A stretch of 64,000 nucleotides of DNA from NCBI GenBank assembly GCA_013397455.1, contig VYZB01000754.1, positions 223,826 to 287,825 on the forward strand, written 5' to 3'. Positions 24,343 to 38,400 of the stretch are shown piece by piece. Source of the stretch: Crotophaga sulcirostris (lineage: Eukaryota; Chordata; Aves; Cuculiformes; Crotophagidae). Below the pieces are notes generated by a model. It saw nothing but the letters and a program-made list of their open reading frames with translations, did not search any database and was not told the DNA's origin. Position 1 is the first letter of the stretch; each line of letters opens with the position of its first letter. The position numbers and the translations under genes are program-made.

Positions 24343-27300
24343 GTAGAAGTGAAGAAAGTCAATCCTGCCAAACCTAATGCTACTGGAACTAAGTTAGGGA
24401 CAACCATGGCAAGAAGGCCAGAATGGGGAGTAGTGCAAGGAGTTAGCAACACCATGTGGCACGGAAAGTAACAATCTGATCTGGTGAGAAGTTTTACTAG
24501 TTTTCTCCATTGTGATTTGACACAAAATGACAGATAAAAACAGCTCAAAGAAAAATTGTTCTAAATAAATTTTCCTTCTTTGTAGATACAGTACCTATCA
24601 CTTTCTAGGATGTTGTTTAATGTGAGTTGCTCCCAATGTTTATAAACTTTTGAACACTGACATCACAAAAGAATATGAAAGAACTCCATCAATGGTACTC
24701 TATACAAGACCTTGGAGTGTTTTATGTAATGTTCTTGTTAAATTATACAGGGATACTGACTGAGCACGGCAAAATTATGTGGAAGTCCAAGTGCGGTTAC
24801 TTACCATCCTTCCAAGATGGACATTACAAAATAAACTATCAGGAGAAAAATAATTTTTTCATACTAGATTTTTCAGGGTTCTGGACAGAAACATTCCACT
24901 TTATAGTTTAGACAACCATTCTTTTTTTTTTTTTGGCAGAGCTGAAAATGTAGCCCTTGAACCAAATCAATCCTATTCAGACAAATCTTGTAATAAGGAC
25001 ATCAGACTTTTGGCCAAATAAGGAATTTTGGGATCAGGCCTTCTTGAATTAGAAATCAAGATGAAACAGACTGCAGAGAAAACATATGTTTCTCATAGGT
25101 ATTCTGCTAATATTAAACACCCTGCAAGTATATTTTGAAATCTATCTGAAAATCTCCTAAAGCTGTAGCCAGAGGTTCTCTGCTATTTAAACCACACAGC
25201 TTGTAATACACATAGTGCCTCTCTTTTCTTTTCAGAGTGAAATGTATTTGAATTTTCTCTCCCACAACTATGAAAGATGCAACCTCACAACACCATCTGC
25301 AGTCGTTTTTTTTCCTGATATCAGATCTGAACATACACAAAAACTTTTGTGTTGCACGGTCAAGCACTACACCAGGACTTGCATCCACTTTTCACCAGTG
25401 TGCCTGTGCTCTGGGGTGCATAAAACCAGTTGTCTTGAAGCCTGGCACTCTCCACAGCCTCGCTGTGAGGTTTTCATATCTACACCATCTCTTCTCTCCG
25501 CCTTTGCTCTCCACATCAAGAAACTCACAGGTATTTGCAAGGCTGGAGAGGCATTTAATGTTCACCTATCCCTCTGCCACAGTGGTCGTCTTTCCCCACA
25601 TAAAACCCCTGGCATGAGGCACTGACTTGGCAACTCTGTTTGGTGCTGCCAAGTGCCACAGCCCAAGGCTTGAGTGTGATTGCCCTGGAACTATTAGTGA
25701 GTTTATTTGTGGGAAGTGTGATCACTGTGATAAATAGACCAATCACTTCAAAACTTACATGTAATTTCTAATTCTGAGAGTGTAAAGTCAGCACTTTGCT
25801 CAACAAAATGGTGGCACTTTAAATGCTTTTTTGTTTTCAATGTGCAACTCGCTTCTCATCAAAGATCCTCCTCCTCCCTTCTGCTCTCTAGCTACGGAGT
25901 GTACCCAATTATTATTCACTTAATCTAAAGCTCCGCTGTACAAAATCACTTTTAAATTCCACAGCGTAATTAAATTAATATACAGATGGAATTGACCTCC
26001 TCCACTACTCTTTCTCTTTTCATCATATCTCCAGTAATAACTACCAATTTTCATTTTCTCTGCAATTAGCCTACCAGATCTGCACATGTGTGATGAGGGA
26101 GCACAAGATCTGAGAAGACGTTCCAGTTGGTGGAAGCCATCTGCCTCCTGCACAGTGCAGAGGTACCACCACATAGCTCCCCTGGTGAACTACACCAGCT
26201 TCCCATTTCTCCCTGCAATTACCCCTGTTTCAAAACTATCTAGACTTTATTGCTATGGCGGTTCAAAGCCTCCAAGTTCTCAGTCAAAATGTGTTCATAA
26301 TCAGCTTAAACCCATTAGATCTCATTCCAGCTGCATGCTTTGGCTTAAATATGGTTTTTGTTCACATCTCTCTGATGGGCCAATATGCACATTCATTCAA
26401 TCTGCATTTTACTATTCTGAAATATTCCAGACTTCTTTAATATCACTTTATAGAACAATCTCTATTCATATGATATATCTCCACTTGCACACAGATGAGG
26501 CTGAATTCGCCTTTCTTTCTACTGAATTTTGTAAAGTTTTATATCTGAGGTTTAACCAGGGTTTTGCACAATGTTTCTAGTATCAGTATTGTTAAAAGCC
26601 ACTTTTCCCTTTCTTTTTCTTCCTAAAGTGCTATCAGATTGACTATGCATATTCATTATCTCTGAATACACTGCTTCAGCCAATGGTGAAATTTTTCCAT
26701 TTCTAATACATAGAATTATGCTTTATTCTCTTCCAAAACATAAGAAGGAAAAGTTGATTTTGAGAAAAAGAACTACATAGACTGTCCTTACAGGTCACAG
26801 AGTGAGCACTTTGGAGCTTACCAAGTATTAGGATGATGAGAGAAAATTAATACTTGTGCCAAGCAAACCACTGAAATACTAAAGTAACAACTTGAACTGC
26901 ATTCCTAGGGAAAGTTCAATGGCAATGGATAAAAATGTCATGATAACTTAGCAACTAACTTCAATTAAAAATCTGCTAATAATATCAATTTGAAAGTTCA
27001 TAAAAATGTGCCACAAAAATGAAAGCTATAAAGGTCATCTGCTTTACTCAGTGAAGCCTGGTCTTGATCAGCTTCAGCAGACACTATGAATTTTCTGAAT
27101 GTTGGCATAAGAAACAGAAAAAAAACCAAGGTGTACTCCCTGAAAATAACATCACAATAAAAGGTCACATTATTGCCTTTAAGCAGGGAATTCTGGGCAT
27201 GTACTTCAGTATCACGGAACAAATCCTGGGTGTTTAAGTGGTTTGTTTCTCATCTTTAATTTCATGGATAGGTACCAGATTAACCCAAAGTAATTAAATT

Positions 27301-28899
27301 AAGTGTTTTATTACACTTCAGACACTGGACTAAATGTTTGTGGTTTGTATGAGTTTGCTAAAAGTACACCTCTTTTCAGGTAAAGTACCAATAATTTTCT
27401 TCTTGTTTGCTCTGGAAAGAGTAAGTCACATTGAAAGGTAATGATTTTTACACTATTCATATATAAAAATACACTTTTTTTTGTGGCTAGGTATCATTTC
27501 TTTTCTCACCACAAACTGTACATTCCATTCATCCTCTAGTAATTCATTGGGAAAACACCCCAACCAAAATATTTCCCAGTGAATTTTAGGAAGTGCATTA
27601 GAAGTATAGCGTTGACTATCAACTGTAATCTCTTGCACATGCTCTAAATGTAGTAAGACCCTCTATAATTTAAAGCTAAATAATTTGAGTTGTGGCTTGG
27701 TTTTTATTTTTTTTTCCCCCATATGTAAGCTTTAGACAAAAAGCATGGAACACGATAATTCAACAACTTAAATAGCTGTCCAGTTTTTCTGCTAGAAGGA
27801 ATAAAAATCCTGTCATGATAAAAGGAAGCTTTGAAACCCAGACTGCCACTGGCTTCTAGCTTTGGGCATGACAACAAGAAAACAGCATTAAAGTGGAAAA
27901 AAAACTAGATAGAGTTCATTGTCACACCAAGCTACATCATTCCATGCAAGCTTAAAAGTAAAGATGCTATGTATCCAGTTCTCTAGTCTTTCTTTTAGTA
28001 ATTTTTAGTTTAAAATAATAGTAAAGAAGTAATTTTACAGTTCTGTTCCTTTGACTTCCCACTTTGCTGTACTACTCCTTACCATTTCTTATAGGTTATA
28101 TGCAATATTGCCATAACTATGACTCAGAGGGAGATATACATTTTGCCCTTGAAGTGAGTCTGAGATATTTATTTGTTGATTGATTTCCAGAATGTACTTA
28201 TCTAACAAATTCTGAGAGAATGGTTAGGGGTTATAATAAAATAGATACTTGTGATCCCATACATCCCAGTATTGCTTCTTCAATCATTTGAGTTAGCAGA
28301 TAAATCTTGCTCTATGCTCTGAAGGTCAACAAACTCAATCTGTGATGATAGGTAGTATAGTGCAGGCTATAAAGCTGCAGGCTCTGTTCTGGTACACCCT
28401 TCTTGACTACTTAAGTTTTACCCAGTTTGAGAACTGGTATTGGTTTCCAGCAAGAACTATCTATAGTTCTGAGTGAAACTGGGTAGGGAAGAATATAATA
28501 TTTGGATCTGTTGCTTCTGTAGCTGCAGAAGGATGCATGAGCATGTGAGGTATCCTCTGCCTTAGTCAGTCCTACAAACACAGGGAAGGGAAGCTGGGGC
28601 TCATGGGGGGACAGCATTCTGGAAAGATATTCCATGATGATGTAGGGCAATGAGCAGGGGTGAAGAAACAAGAGACACTGAGACATGAGAAAATAGATAT
28701 AATTGACTGCAGATGAGCTAGTGGAAAACGTATAGTTATTCAACACATTCCAGGCCTTTCTTCAGCATGGAACATTAATGTTTAGAATTTTATTTTTAAT
28801 AGGAAAACTTATCTCAGCTCATACTAACTCAACAACTGATGCAAATCAGAAGTAAGGGCAACAGTCCAGGCTTGATGCATTCTCCATCTGGTTCAGTTG
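24343..28899. other. Non-coding stretch; partly more GC-rich at 25.2-25.75 kb
   Basis: No repeat or RNA gene is recognised. Between 25215 and 25625 two plus-strand frames (136 and 115 codons) and part of a minus-strand frame are open at the same time, which argues for composition rather than coding. The 164-codon plus-strand frame at 26086-26580 has no recognisable domain and lacks the residue patterns of a folded protein. The minus-strand 111-codon frame at 28411-28746 is likewise unremarkable. Confidence 0.5.
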
Positions 28900-29160
28900 C
28901 ATCTGGCCACTGCCTTATAAAGGCTATCTGAGATTCAGGGGGCTTAAATATTCATGATTTTGAAAACAGCTGGATGCGTTAAGATTTGAGAGTAGACTTT
29001 ACCTTGAGCTCCATTTGTTTTCATTAGTCTGCATTAGAAGTTCTGCTGCGGATTTATGGATTTTGATAGCTTCCCCTCCCATGGTGTGATAAATGAGCCT
29101 CACAGCTTATAACTTAGCTGTTGAGTCCAGGTGGCAGAATATCCACTGGAAGGATAAAAA
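28900..29160. promoter_or_regulatory. Candidate non-coding regulatory element
   Basis: This is unique sequence with clustered TAAATATTCATGA, CATTAGTCTGCATTAGA and GATTTATGGATTTTGAT motifs and a strong purine tract at its right edge. That tract also acts as a good minus-strand splice acceptor, with a possible 43-nt exon-like stretch at about 29105-29147 (frame beginning GYSATW, weak GTGAGG donor). I cannot separate an enhancer from an exon or from neutral sequence. Both readings are inferences. Confidence 0.15.
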
Positions 29161-31252
29161 AGAAAACAAAAAGGGCAGGGAATCAACAGGTCATGGAAAA
29201 AAAAGGAAGGAGAGGGGAAAAAAAATGAGTAACTGAGTAGAGACATCGCTAGAACATGGTCCCCTTGTTTCATTCAGAATCTGAAATTGTTCTTCTATGG
29301 TGGAGGGTGCCTGTAGGAAACACACTCCCATATGAATTTCTCCACATTCCCTATAGTTTTTGGAGGTTCAAAGTGCATCTCGACAACACTGTACACATGA
29401 AAAGGATTCATATCACTATTTTTAGGACGTAATTAGGAACATATGCTTACTTACAAACTAGAGACATAAAATGTATTCATCACAAAATTTACACAGTAAA
29501 AAAAAAATAAATTGGATTGGTAGAGAAAATTTTGTCTATAATCAAGACAGCACTGACATCCATGGGATTAATAATTCATACATTTTATCTCATTCAGCGC
29601 ATTTCAGAAAGTCCATTATACTATATTTTCTGTATAGTCAGTAAATTTCGTAGCTCTTAAAACCCGTGAAATGAAAAATAGGCTTGAAAAGCCGTAATAC
29701 TATCAATACATTAATATTTATGTAGCTCTTTTCATGACAAACATTCCAAAGTGCTCTCCAGTAAAAGAAAATGAAATAAAGCATGAACAGAATGCAGATG
29801 ACTGTAAGTCGAAAGGTCACTGAAAAAGACAAATCAAATGAATCTGTTTGGCCAAGAGACTGACCAAGTTCACGTAGTTAACTCTTGGAAATCCTGTGGT
29901 CTTTTCTACAACTCTGGCTAACCAAGTTTTAGGAATAATAAATCAGAAAAGAATCAAACCAATCACAACAAATGAGGAGAACAAGTTGGTACCATTTCAG
30001 TATAGACAGGTAAGAAGAAGTTTTTCCATGTAAGTACTGATTGTACAGAATACTTCTTTCCGCTGGCAATTTATAACTGATATTGGTTATAAAAATGTAA
30101 TTATTGAAACTGAAAAAAAATAATTAGTGTAAGTATTATTTTTTCATGAACAGGAGCAGCAAACCATTATTATAAATTATATTAATTCCTCTACTGTCAT
30201 TCGTGAGTGAAAAAATAAGTGTAGAGGACAAAAGCTGTCTCATGCATAACTACTGCTTCTCTAACTGTATGTTGTCTTCAACTAATTTCCATTCTTCAGT
30301 TTTTAAAAAACTATTACATTCAGGATAAAAAAATTATTATACAATTTTATATAATATTAAATATTTAAAAATCATTATATCGTTGCAAAAATATTTCTCA
30401 CATTTGATTACTTTCTTCACTGCCTGATAAGTCTTATAAGTAAAGAGAATAAACAAACTTGGGACCACAAGTGAATATAAGAAAACTGAGCATGTTTCAC
30501 TAGCTGAAATTAGAGGAATTATCTGGTTTTCTTAGCTTTACAACACTGCACAATAAAGAGTTAACTGTGATGCTGAACATTCTCTTTATATAAAAACTTC
30601 CACAGTAGATTGTAGGGTTTCTGTGGCTACTGGAAGGTTGTAGATGGCTTTTAGAAGCTACTTGCAGCGGAGGTTCTTCTATGAAACGATTAGATGTGTT
30701 ATTTGTATTCTTTAGAGACCAAAGAAAGCTCTCTTTTCCAGTGGAATTAGTAGAATAGCAAGAGAGAGAAGATCAATTTAATGTATATAGCTTTGAGTGC
30801 TTGTGTTTTGAAAAAAAAAAGAAAAAGAAAACATATAGGGTTGTTTTCTTGTATTCAGTTAGAAACAGGCACCATGTTTTCTGCTTTTAATTGGAATACA
30901 AACATCACATTTTTCTACAGTTATCAGTTCTTTGTATTCAGTTCTCTTAGTAATATAACTTCATTTTGTTTGAGCTGTTAGTAGATTTATTCAGTAAGTT
31001 CACAAAATCCCACTGAAATTCACAAGGGAACAGGAGTCATTCACTTTAATTGAGAATATTTTAATGGTTCTTTAGCTACACATGAGCTCACACTAGTTTT
31101 CAAGTCTGCATGCTGTGCCAATATTGACTTTATAGCTATCACAAGACAGTCAGAACTAAATGTAATCTCATTTGAACTACAGTCTCGTCTTTGACAGCCA
31201 TAGTTATCTTTTTCCAGCCACCTGTGCCAATGTCTCTTTCCATCCTGCAGAG
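29161..31252. other. Non-coding stretch, no recognised element
   Basis: This is AT-rich unique sequence with several A-rich runs (29200-29226, 29500-29510, 30813-30830). No transposon, RNA gene or credible exon was seen. Confidence 0.6.
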
Positions 31253-31446
31253 TTTGTTAAAGCACACAGAAAGATATCCAGACTATAGGGTTCATCCTCA
31301 AAGAAATTTAGAAACACATATTTTAACAAAAATAACAAGCATTTTCACTCAGTTTTATCTTATTTACAAATAAGATCCACAGATGATAGGGAATCTAAAG
31401 GACTATTTTGTATACTAGAATTTTAATATAGGTCCCAGCAGTGCTA
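31253..31446. repeat. 195-bp direct duplication, copy A
   Basis: This copy begins TTTGTTAAAGCACACAG and ends TCCCAGCAGTGCTA. It matches copy B (32302-32496) at about 93 percent by eye: about eleven substitutions and two single-base indels. Similarity stops abruptly at both ends. It carries no ORF, no terminal inverted repeats and no tail that would identify a transposon. Confidence 0.9.
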
Positions 31447-32165
31447 TAGAGTGTATGCTGAATATTTGCTGTACTATACATTGTTTACTGAAATAACCCT
31501 CAGATCTGATGGGATTCAAGAGACCAAATGCTTTAGTTAAACAAGGTGACTCACACAGGAAACAACTATAGACAGAACGTGCTTCTTTCCATAAACACAA
31601 AAAGTAATCTCTTTTAGAGGTCAGAAAGAACAAAAAATTGTCTGTACATATGTAATAACAAGCTCAGGTAATATTTTCAAAATAAATATTGCATTCTATG
31701 CTTTCTCTGGGGTTCAAGATCCATGTTTGTGGAGTCTGGATTTTATAACCTGTTTAGGAAACAATGTGAAATCTAAGAGTAAAAAAAATAGAAATACTAA
31801 TGAAAAATACTGTATCTCCTCAGATCAGGATCCAGGTGAACAGCAGTTATGCCACACATTCTACAACAGCAACTACATAGGGGAACAGGTCCCAGTAGGA
31901 ATACAGTTTCTGGGAGCAAGAGGAGAGCATGGAGAAAAATGAGGAAACGGTGTCCTTTTGACACCTAGAAAGCTCTGTATCCCCACTTGGCACCCATGCG
32001 TTTTATTCAAATGTTATGAGTGCATGATGGCTTCTAATGCAAGATCAGACTTTTTTTTTTTTTTAAAAAAAAAGAACTTCAGAATGACAAATATGTAAAT
32101 TGTGTCCACTAAAGTTAAGAGAAAGACAAAACAAAAATTGAACCTTATTGTCACAAGACTTTTGG
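31447..32165. other. Spacer between the duplicated copies
   Basis: This is unique sequence of about 720 bp. It contains a short plus-strand open frame (31727-31942) with no recognised product, and a T14 run joined directly to A9 at 32051-32073, which makes a simple palindrome. Confidence 0.6.
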
Positions 32166-32301
32166 ATCATAGTATCACAGAATCATAGAATGCCAGGTTG
32201 GAAAGGACCTCCAGAAATATCTGGTCCAACCTTTTTAGGTGGTCTATAATTTAAATAATATGGCTTAACACTGCGTCAAGCTGAGCCTTAAAAGAGTACA
32301 T
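32166..32301 (-). mobile_element. CR1 LINE 3'-end fragment
   Basis: On the plus strand the fragment starts with ATCATAG/ATCACAGAATCATAGAAT. This is the reverse complement of the ATTCTATG-type tail that ends CR1 elements. GGTTGGAAAGGACCT, GTCCAACC and the GTCAAGCTGAGCCTTAAAAG block of the CR1 3' UTR follow. Only about 135 bp of 3' UTR remain, so this is a severely 5'-truncated copy. It stops exactly where copy B of the 195-bp duplication starts. Confidence 0.85.
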
Positions 32302-32496
32302 TTTGTTAAAGCACACAGAAAGATATCCAGACTATAGGGTTCATCCCCAAAGAAATTTAGAAACACCAATTTTAAAAAAATGACAAGTATTTTCACTCAG
32401 TTTTATCTTGATTTTACAAATAAGATTCACAAATGATGTGGAATCTAAAGGACTATTTTGTATACTAGAATTTTAATATAGGTCCCAGTAGTGCTA
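32302..32496. repeat. 195-bp direct duplication, copy B
   Basis: This is the second copy of the segment at 31253-31446, in the same orientation and 1,049 bp downstream. Its left end abuts the CR1 fragment. Its right end passes straight into unrelated sequence after GTCCCAGTAGTGCTA. Compared with copy A it has two extra bases in the TTTATCTT region and about eleven substitutions. Confidence 0.9.
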
Positions 32497-35400
32497 CTGG
32501 AATCTACCATTCTCTGGGGAGATTTGCCATGGTTTAGACTCCTCAAGTCTTGTTTTTGTATGAAATGCATTTACACATGCGAAGACTGCTGCATCTTTAA
32601 AAAAAATGTTGCTTAGGGGCTCCAATTTTAAAAGTGCCTCAGTTTTTTAAAGGTAATACCTCTAGAAATGGGAAAAAAGGTATACGCAGCTTATGACTCC
32701 CAGAGTGGACTGAGTCATTAAAGTGACCCCTATTAACTCTCTCTAGGATCCACAGAATAAGGCACCTCAGACAGGTTTCCTTACATGCTGAATGGGAAAA
32801 TGAAACAGCTTAGCTAGTATGAAAAACAAACATAAAGTTATGTCTATAATCCCACCAATTTTCCAAGTGCCAGGTACCTGCCAAATTGTTGCAAGTAACT
32901 CCTCCCCCTGTTCAAGATCCAGTATTACTGCTATACTTCACTCAGATGGGAGAATTTATATCTTTTGAATAATAAATGCTAGAGAAAACATGGTTCTTAC
33001 CTTCCAGGGAGTAATGTTGGAGTCAGAGCCTGTGTTATGGGAATAGTCTTAACCTGAGCCTGACGGAGTTCGAATTCGCACCCCTTTGAAAGAATCCCTT
33101 ATCCAACACTTCTAGATCAGATTGGAAGCAGAGTAGAGAAAGCCTCCTCCAGGTTTATGCAAGTTTTGTAATAAGGAATGAAACGTTAATTCAACCAGAA
33201 TGAAGTACAAGAAGAAATGGATGTGCAACCAGAGTTTACGGCATCTCTAGAAAAAAAGGAGTATGACTTAACCAATGTCTGCTTGTTAGGTAGTTTGCAG
33301 AGTTATTTGCTCAGTGGTTGTCTAATCTGAAATGCAAAAAATAGTCCTGGATCAGAAACAGCAATGCAAAGAAAATTTTACCTCAAATCCCAAAACAAGA
33401 ATTACAATATATGGATAGTCCTTTATTTACCCAACTAGCTTGCAATTTCTCTTCTGTAGTAACGTTATTAGAAGCGTTATTACAGAAGTCTGAGAGGAAG
33501 TAACATGGCAGGGTCTGAGGAGATCTACTTAGCATGTGCTTTAATGCAAAATCCATGCTCTGAACCTGAATTAGGCTAAATGAGAATGTGAATTCAAGGG
33601 ATGGGATTTCCCACTTGGAAAACACCAGCACATATCATTCACCTAGCAAGCATTTCTTCAGAGTAACTAAGCTCCTCTGCTGTGCCATCTTCCCGCAGGG
33701 ACATTGATCTGTCAGTCACTCTAGGCTACATGTGTTATTTTAGATTTCAGTGAGCATGCCTTGTTTTTCAAGAGCAGACTCAAACACATCCTGCAGTCCA
33801 AAATGGGTTACCTCCCAAATCATTTAGCCACATTCTCTAGCAGTGTGATCATCTTGAAAGTGCATGCGTTAATGGTTAGTGGTTAAAAATGAAAATTCCT
33901 CACTTCATGGTGAGGAATGAGTTCAGGCATATTCAAACTGTATGCAAGTATTTAAATTTTATGCATATAGAAGGAGGGTTCATTCATCCCTCTTACTCCT
34001 CAGCTTATCAAGGCAGAGCTATCTGACAGTTAAGAGTTGCAGGCTCCAGCTTTTCATGAAAGTTTTGTCCCATCTGCTGTGGAAGCAGATTCATTCAGTA
34101 GGAAACCGACGTGCTCCAAACCTGATTAGCAGAAATTAAAGAAAAATAAGCAAGATAATATTCCTTTTGGTAAATGACGCTTCTAGGAAATGTTGAAAAA
34201 AGTCTGTTTAATTTACCAAGATACAAACTGGGAAGCCCCCTCCAGCTTTGGAAATACTTGCATAGTTTTACAGCATCATCTGGAATGTATCTTTTACTCA
34301 TTAAAATTCTGAATATATTGAGAACATGAACAGCTTTTAATATTGTATATATCAACTCCATGTGGGAAATAAAAAAGAAAAAGAGATATAACCTGTATAA
34401 TGCACATAAAATTATCCAGAATATCCACCAAGTGTTCCAAATGGAGTGGCATGAATTGTAGAATTATTATTAAAAGTTTGTGTAGAATAACATAAACTTT
34501 AGGATTTGGAAGCTCCGTGTTTACTAATTAGTAAGTTACACTTTAATGATTGTTCCACCAGCATTGGACCATACTCATGAGATACTGATCTACTTAATTT
34601 GACTCCTAGCATGAAGCCTGAGCACGCTTGCAAGCATTATATGTGAGCAGAACCTGAGTTGTTTACTCCTAATTCCATGTCCGTATCCTACATTTCTCAT
34701 TTGAAATTCTGAATGCATAAGGAAAGGATAGCATCTACTACTCCAGTAGTATGAATGTTTGAATGTTAGGGGAAGTAATTTGGTGCAAAAGGTACATGTT
34801 AAGGTGTTACATGAGCAGCTTTCACAGACAGATTTCCAGGAGGTCAGACTATCTGATTTGATCATTTCCAGCTTTTAACTCTGTAAAACTGACATAAACT
34901 CTTAAAGTTGAATGAATGGGTCTTTACAGTTCCTCAGCTTGTGTCTCTCTGCTCTGAAGTCAGTTTCCAAACTCCATTACATTCAGCTGACACTGGAATA
35001 GGACCTTAAAATTTAATTTTAATAGTTAAATCAATTCCTTCAAAGTGAACTCCTACTTTTATATTTGCTAAAAATTATAAAGTTCTCTGTAAAGAAATAG
35101 AAATGTGCTCCTTTTATGATTAGGCAGATTCATAAAGATCCTCATGAAAGAAGGATCTTTTTTTAATGGGAAAAAGCAGAGAAGTCTACTCAGCAATGTA
35201 TATATTTTAGATAAATCCATTTAAATTCATTTTAGACTAAATATTTTGTGCTGTCCTTGAGCTAACTTTTCTAGAAACGAAAGGCAATGCTATAATCTAG
35301 TCTTCTTTGGCTTTGAAGGCATAAGTTTCTACTCTGTTTGCTCATAGACTTAAACTGAAACAAAGAATAGAAATGAAAACACAAGACTGTAAAAATAACA

Positions 35401-38400
35401 CATAGTTTTCTATATGGCACATTTCTTACACTTTGTTAATCTTAATTTTTTCTTCAAAACAAAATATCTTCTTCTTGTACTGCAGGTAGCTATTGTGAAA
35501 TAATGTGAGTCAAAGCTCCAGATAAACCTTTTTCAAAAGTCCTTGAAAAAACCTTTATAATTTCCCTTGAGGACTGATCTACATTCTCTTGCCAACTGAA
35601 GACTAATACATATTAGCAGAACATAAAAGATTTTTGAAAATGCAGTTGCAAAATGTTTAATATAACCTTGAGTTTTATTGCACAAGACTCTTAGTTCTGG
35701 GGAAAAACATGTTTTCAGGTATAAGTGATCCCAGAGCCCCCCTTTTTCCACTTTCCATATTTTTCTCTGATCCTTCAGTCATAAAAAATGCAGAGGAAAA
35801 GAACACTTTCAAAACTCCCTGTGGCAGAATAAACTAGAGCTGAACCTTCACGTGATTATTCCAGAGTGAGTCATTTAAGCAAGGGACTGCTTCGTAAACT
35901 TCAGGGACTTGATTTGCATGTGAATATTGATTCCTCTCACACAAACAGTTCATCCTTTTATGTTGCTTTTGCATGAATTTGCCCTCCAGAGAATTGATTT
36001 TTTTTTTCTCTGTGCTTCAGACGGGTGTTTCTGCTGCCCCAGTCAAAAACACTTCTCCTTGATGAATCAAATGGAGCAATGAGAATGTGTAGATTACCCC
36101 CAGTTCTTCCTCTCAAGCATAAACAATTCACATTTCCTTCCAAGGAAAGAGTGAACAGTTGACCTCCCTTTCAAATCATCAGATAAGCAAAAGCCATTGT
36201 ATATGTGTGGGGGTAGAGATATCCATCAGACAATCTAAATTACCAAAATAGTTAAGTGCAGTATTTCCTAAGTAAATCAGTTCTCAAAGAACTCCTTGAT
36301 CATTCAACCAAGGGTTATATTTTGGTTGTCATAATTCATCCTGAGGCTGTGCTTACCAGCTGCAAATAAAACTTACAGTGTATGAGTTTGACCCTGTAGC
36401 CTCTACTTACATGAGTAAGTGCTATGAATATCCCACAGAAGTCCCAGAAGAGACACACTTTGTCACAGGCACTGGAATTTCAGCAGTAGATCTCATTTGC
36501 ATAGGAGTGCTGCATGTGTGGTAGAGGGAGTCTCATATCCTGAAAAACCAGGGAGTGAGCAGGGAGCCTGGGATCATCCCATCAGAAAACACTACACCAT
36601 TTTTCTCCCCTTCACCAAAGCTGACATACAGCACAGAATGGTATTCACAGAAGTACGATTTCACAAATCACAACTCTAATGATATTCTAGCTTCTGTTTT
36701 AATATCATAGCTGAACATAAAAAAGCTTTCCCCATTCTATCACACACTTATTTCACTGCAGTGGCATTGTTTGTGTTAGATCACAGTGGTATGGGAAGCT
36801 ATGAAGGCACGATTATAAGGGGCATCATACTACCATGACTGAGTTGGATATGAAAAAGACATATGGGAAAACTCAGTTTATAGCCAAATAGTTCTTTTAA
36901 CACAAGACTGAAATATGGCTGCTCCGTATCGCAACTGAGGTATATCAATGAAGTTATACGTAAGTTGCAGGGGAAAATAGCAATCCCTCTCCTAAGTTAT
37001 TAATTCATTGTTAATTGGTCATCTGCACATTTTTCATGAAACCAAAGTTTATTATGTTTAGAATAATGCAATAACACTGTTGATACCATTATCTATAAAA
37101 TACATAAGAACAGACTGGAAAAAGACTTGTTCTCAGTTGTTAAACCAGCTGACAGTGAACAATAGTTTGGCATAATAACAAACGCTCTCAGATTCAGATT
37201 TCTGGAGGAAAATACAGCTAACGTCCTACGGAAAGTTCTCAGACTGTTCATAGCATATTTATTTTGGAGACCAGATAAAGAGTTGTACAACTGTACAAAG
37301 TATAATGACAAATTGCTATTAATAGTTACCAGTCCTGACTTTTAACAAGCACCTGAAGAACCTGTGTTTGACTTTATGTTTTGCTAAAGAAGTGTTTGTT
37401 ATGCATGAGTGAAGATTAGGAAAAAAAATCTCTCTTCTCTCTCTTTAGGATGGTTCATAATTAAATTGCCAATGAATCTCATCATATGATAAGGATATAG
37501 TAAATTACCCTGAATTCTCTATCATTGAAATGCTTTCTATAACAAGGTTACTTTACTTATCATTTCAGCTCATATGGGCATTTCTCTTGATTAAAAGATC
37601 AAGTTGAGTGCAATACATTTCCTCTTCAGTGACATATGGAACATAGATGTGTGTGGCAGGACATGTACAGGCATTAGGTTCAGTTCAAGCAGCAATGTTG
37701 CCTGAATAAATGTTAATACAACAATCTTTACAACTAGTATATTCAACAGCCCTTTCTGCCTGTCAAATCTGATATAATCAGTGTGTTATTTTTTTGGCAG
37801 ATTTAATGTTTACAGTATCATAGATTGACATTTACCTGACAACTTCTATATCTCTTCCAAATGACTTTCTTTATTTTCTACTGACATTTTGGTTATTGAT
37901 TTGAAATTCTATCACAATAGTAAATGAATAATTGCTTCAAAATTTCCATTAAACCTTAAGCTTAGCTGAAGTTATAGCCATGATTTTTTTAAGATTTTTT
38001 TTAAAAAAAAGTATAGCTAATTTTCTTAATTAAACAGGCAGAAGTGGGTCCCCTAAAAATCTGTCTTTCTATTGCAACATCCTCCCAGTTCCAACCTTTC
38101 ATTAAAAGAAAGATAAAAAGACAAACCTCCATATAGTCCAAATTTTCTGGACTGGAATTTTTATTGTATTTATTTCCTGGGGATTAAGAAATTTCAGACT
38201 AAGCTCTCAAGAGGTGATGCACAGTTTCACATCTTGAAAGCTGCCATCTTGAATAAATTCACTTCTATCAGTCAAACGTTTCCCACTTTCTGTAAAGACC
38301 AATTTAGAGCCTATAAATATGGAGTAGCAATAGTGATTAGTGCACAGGATGAAAGTGAAATCTGAAGGATGTTTTGGTCTGAAGAGTGTGTAATGAGGGG

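Noticed and set aside
23982..24548. 188-codon minus-strand open frame
   Set aside because: It runs through an AAT/AT simple repeat that produces long I, L, F and Y strings. No domain, splice context or family resemblance.
25215..25625. Two overlapping plus-strand open frames (136 and 115 codons)
   Set aside because: Simultaneous openness in two frames plus part of the other strand indicates base composition, not coding.
26086..26580. 164-codon plus-strand open frame
   Set aside because: No family resemblance, no repeat-protein pattern, and overlapping alternative frames are open nearby.
32051..32073. T14 joined to A9 palindrome
   Set aside because: Simple homopolymer junction, likely remnants of runs or a sequencing-prone site, with no further structure.
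33060..33085. GTTCGAATTC reminiscent of a tRNA T-arm
   Set aside because: The flanking arms do not pair, and no D-arm, anticodon arm or acceptor stem can be drawn.
35134..35160. 9-bp inverted repeat (AAAGATCCT/AGGATCTTT)
   Set aside because: Isolated short stem followed by T-run. It resembles a bacterial terminator, but the context is vertebrate DNA.
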